Part shown: piece after piece, positions 61,680 through 64,000 of the stretch
Layout of the letters: each line of letters starts with the position of its first letter
Position numbering within the stretch: the stretch's first letter is position 1
DNA from: Gadus chalcogrammus
Lineage: Eukaryota > Chordata > Actinopteri > Gadiformes > Gadidae
NCBI RefSeq assembly: GCF_026213295.1
Contig: NC_079420.1
Span: 15,715,689 to 15,779,688 of the forward strand
Reading direction: 5' to 3'
DNA: 64,000 nucleotides
Made by a program: the position numbers and the translations under genes
The notes under the pieces: generated by a model
Told to the model about the DNA's origin: nothing
The model's input: the letters and a program-made list of their open reading frames with translations, nothing else
Database searches by the model: none

Positions 61680-64000
61680 TGTGTGTGCGCATGTATGGAG
61701 TGTTCATGTGTGTGTGTGTGTGTGTATGGCGTGTATATGTGTGCGCGGGCGCATGTGTGTGTGTGTGCGTGTGTGTCTCCTACAGCCTCAGCCTCTCCAG
61801 CAGTGGACAGCGCGTCGTCCGCTGCCCTCCCAGCCTCCAGCGCCTGCTCTCGGTTCAGGTCGGTCTTGTTCTTCAGGGCCCCTATCTCCCCCAGCAGCTC
61901 CCCGGGGGGCCGACCGCTCATCAGAGCCCCCTCGGCATCGTCCAGCTTCTGCTGCACCTGGAGGAGATCAACACACACCGACATATACATGTTGGTGGAG
62001 GGGGGACGGGGAGGCAGTGAATGGCTGGGAGATGTGTGGATAGGTGGATGATGGATCGACGGATGATGAATGGAGTTTTAGATGAATGGATGATGGGTGA
62101 ATGGGTGATGGATGGATAGGTGGATGATGAATGGTCGAGTTATAGATGAATGGATGATGGGTGAATGGGTGATGGATGGATAGGTGGATGATGAATGGTT
62201 GAGTTATAGATGAATGGATGATGGGTGAATGGGTTATGGGTGGATGGATGGATAGGTGGAGGATGAATGGCTGAGTTTTAGATGAATGGGTGATGGATGG
62301 GTGGATGGATGGATAGGTGGAAGATGAATGACTGGCTGATGTATAGGTTGGTGGATGGATGAATAAATGGCTGGGAAGAATAATGGATCAATCAATCAGA
62401 AAAACGCTAACCCAAAAATAAGGCCCATGAATCCTGGTGGACGTATAGAGGTGGTGAGGTAGTTACATTAGTGATCTGGTCCTTGATCATGTCTGTGGCG
62501 TTGGTGGCGTCCTCCAGGTCGTTGTTGGCCGTGTCCTGGGCCCGTTCTGCCGCGTAGAGCGCCTCGGTGATGTGCGTCACATCTATGTTTTTACTTTTAT
62601 CTCTAATGAAAAAGAACATTTCAATATTATTGGCCAAAAAATACTCATACTCATTAAGCAATTATAAGAATCAGACTAATTATATATGTATTCTCTGTGC
62701 TATCTAAACAAAAAGCTAATAACTAGTAAGCTAGGGATATCATTGGCTCACTTCCAACCTGCTGATCGAGGATCACCGCCATTATATTCAAGCTCCAATA
62801 AACGTTGATTTATATGGTTACGCTAGTGATCAGAAATCTAGATTGACTAGTAGCGCTGTCCACATTCTAAACGTCAGTACTTGAGTTGGAGAGCTTGTTG
62901 GAGCAGGTCCTGGGCTATCTTGGTCTGCTCTTCCAACCAGCTCAGGTCCTTCTTCAGGTCGGGGGTGTTTGAGACTAGATCTTTGATGTCTTTGATCAGG
63001 GAGCGGATCTGGTCGGGGGTACCAGGCAGCTGTATGTTCAACACGGCCTGGGCCATCTTCTCGATGTCGTCGGGGGACACCATCTCATCTGGAGAATGAG
63101 GGGGAATCAAACGATATAAGCCTGGGTTTCCCATATGGACTATAGTGCTGGGCCTATATTTGGTGAGGGGTTACCGTGTGTTAGGTATTATATAAACATG
63201 TCTGTTGAAACATTCAGTCCTTCTCCAGTGCTTTTCACTGTTCTCTTAGCTACCCTCAATGTCAAACAGAAATCCATGAAAATAACTTTGTGCTATGTGC
63301 CATGTTTCACCTGCTGCAGCCAGGCATCAGACAGGCCCTACCTTAAAGTTTAGTGAAAATAATGACCACGGTCTTGGACTCTGTGAATTTATGTAGATGT
63401 ATGTATATGTATACAAACACTGTATATGTAATAGTGTTAGGGTTATGCTGACTCATGCTCCCCATAACTTGAGGTCAATCACATATAATATTATTTTTTA
63501 TATTTTATTTCGCTATTTTCACGCTGGGGTTGATAAGTTACCGGACTACTCGCGGAGCGATAAGAAAGACACGAACAAACATCACTAATTTTCGTTTTCC
63601 ACGTTTATGTTTTAAAAATGTCCATTTGAATAGCTTTTATGCATGATTACATGCAATTGACAGACATTGTTGATCTTGGCAGGTATCAGTTTATTATTAG
63701 ATGATTATTACCTTGCACATGTTTAAATGTGAACCTGTGTATTATTTGAATATCTTAGTATTGAATGCAAAATAACAAGGTGCATTTATACATGGCACTA
63801 TAGGACCATTTTAATATAAAACACCATTTTATACATTTTATAGTAGGGGGTCCCCGCTCCACCTCTCCATCAGTTTGGGGGTCCTTGGCCAGGAGAACAT
63901 TGAAGACCTCTGCTTTACATGATCTGCCCACACTCACCCCTCAGGTAGACCTGGACCAGTCTCAACAGATCCTTGGCTTTCTGTTTCTCTCTCTCCACGT
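60190..64000 (-). CDS. lamb4: Second laminin beta chain, C-terminal coiled coil, 5' partial
   Basis: Six exons on the minus strand: 63938 to beyond 64000, 62881-63088, 62467-62602, 61784-61957, 61234-61387 and 60190-60323 (stop TAG at 60190). All phases agree. The protein is coiled coil (VEREKQKAKDLLRLVQVYLR, DDIEKMAQAVLNIQLPGTPD, ITEALYAAERAQDTANNDLE, KKFKELKEKNGKQNATDM). It ends AMGYIDC, with the terminal Cys that laminin beta chains use to join gamma. Exon order follows lamb1 exons 28-33, and the exon with PGTPDQIRSLIKDI is 208 bases in both genes. It lies head-to-tail, 2.9 kb upstream of lamb1. The LAMB1-LAMB4 adjacency known in vertebrates suggests lamb4; the paralogue name is inference. 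The LN and LE parts lie right of the window. Confidence 0.75.
61586..61675. repeat. (GT)n microsatellite in the second laminin gene
   Basis: Pure GT run within a longer GT-rich tract (about 61460-61780) that reaches the donor of the exon at 61784. Confidence 0.96.
62040..62372. repeat. GATG/TGGA-rich minisatellite
   Basis: GGGTGATGGATGGATAGGTG and GATGATGAATGG units repeat about five times with changes. Located in the intron between the exons at 61784 and 62467 of the second laminin gene. Confidence 0.88.

Overview
This window is vertebrate nuclear DNA, almost certainly from a ray-finned (teleost) fish. The genes are vertebrate families split into short exons with GT-AG introns. The introns and intergenic DNA are full of very long CA/TG, GA/TC and TA microsatellites, minisatellites and fish-type mobile elements (a 5S-derived SINE, L2-like LINE, fold-back MITEs, a solo LTR). 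Such repeat density recalls codfishes, but the species cannot be fixed from this sequence.

Layout, left to right. (1) 56-3928 (+): the last six exons of a calretinin gene (calb2); its 5' part lies off the left edge. (2) 3929-11633: 3' UTR and a gene-poor spacer with tandem repeats. (3) 11634-15234 (+): an atypical synaptotagmin with an N-terminal membrane segment and two C2 domains, the second lacking the usual calcium-binding aspartates. A 5S-rRNA-derived SINE follows. (4) 16720-25094 (+): a cadherin-related family member 5 gene (cdhr5): signal peptide, cadherin repeats, short mucin-like stalk, membrane segment and a cytoplasmic tail ending in a PDZ ligand. Its last exon shows two compensating frame breaks. 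(5) 27188-29073 (-): a short, diverged relative of cytosolic 5'-nucleotidase 1, open across six exons but without the family's DGD motif. (6) 30886-57284 (-): a complete laminin beta-1 gene (lamb1). I place 33 coding exons, all phase-consistent, giving 1783 residues, against 1786 for human LAMB1 from memory. (7) 60190-64000 (-): the 3' part of a second laminin beta gene, head-to-tail with lamb1 and probably lamb4; its 5' part lies off the right edge.

These genes do not form a functional cluster. calb2 is a calcium buffer, the synaptotagmin a membrane-trafficking protein, cdhr5 a microvillar adhesion protein, and the two laminins are basement-membrane chains that arose by tandem duplication. 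I found no undescribed multi-gene system.

The most unusual signal is at splice junctions. In three places a splice site has been copied, with its flank, into a local repeat: about 17 extra acceptors beside lamb1 exon 9, several extra donors beside lamb1 exon 28, and a decayed copy of the calb2 last-exon acceptor that would extend the exon in frame. Several other lamb1 splice sites abut long dinucleotide or homopolymer runs, including a 36-base poly-C acceptor tract at exon 24.
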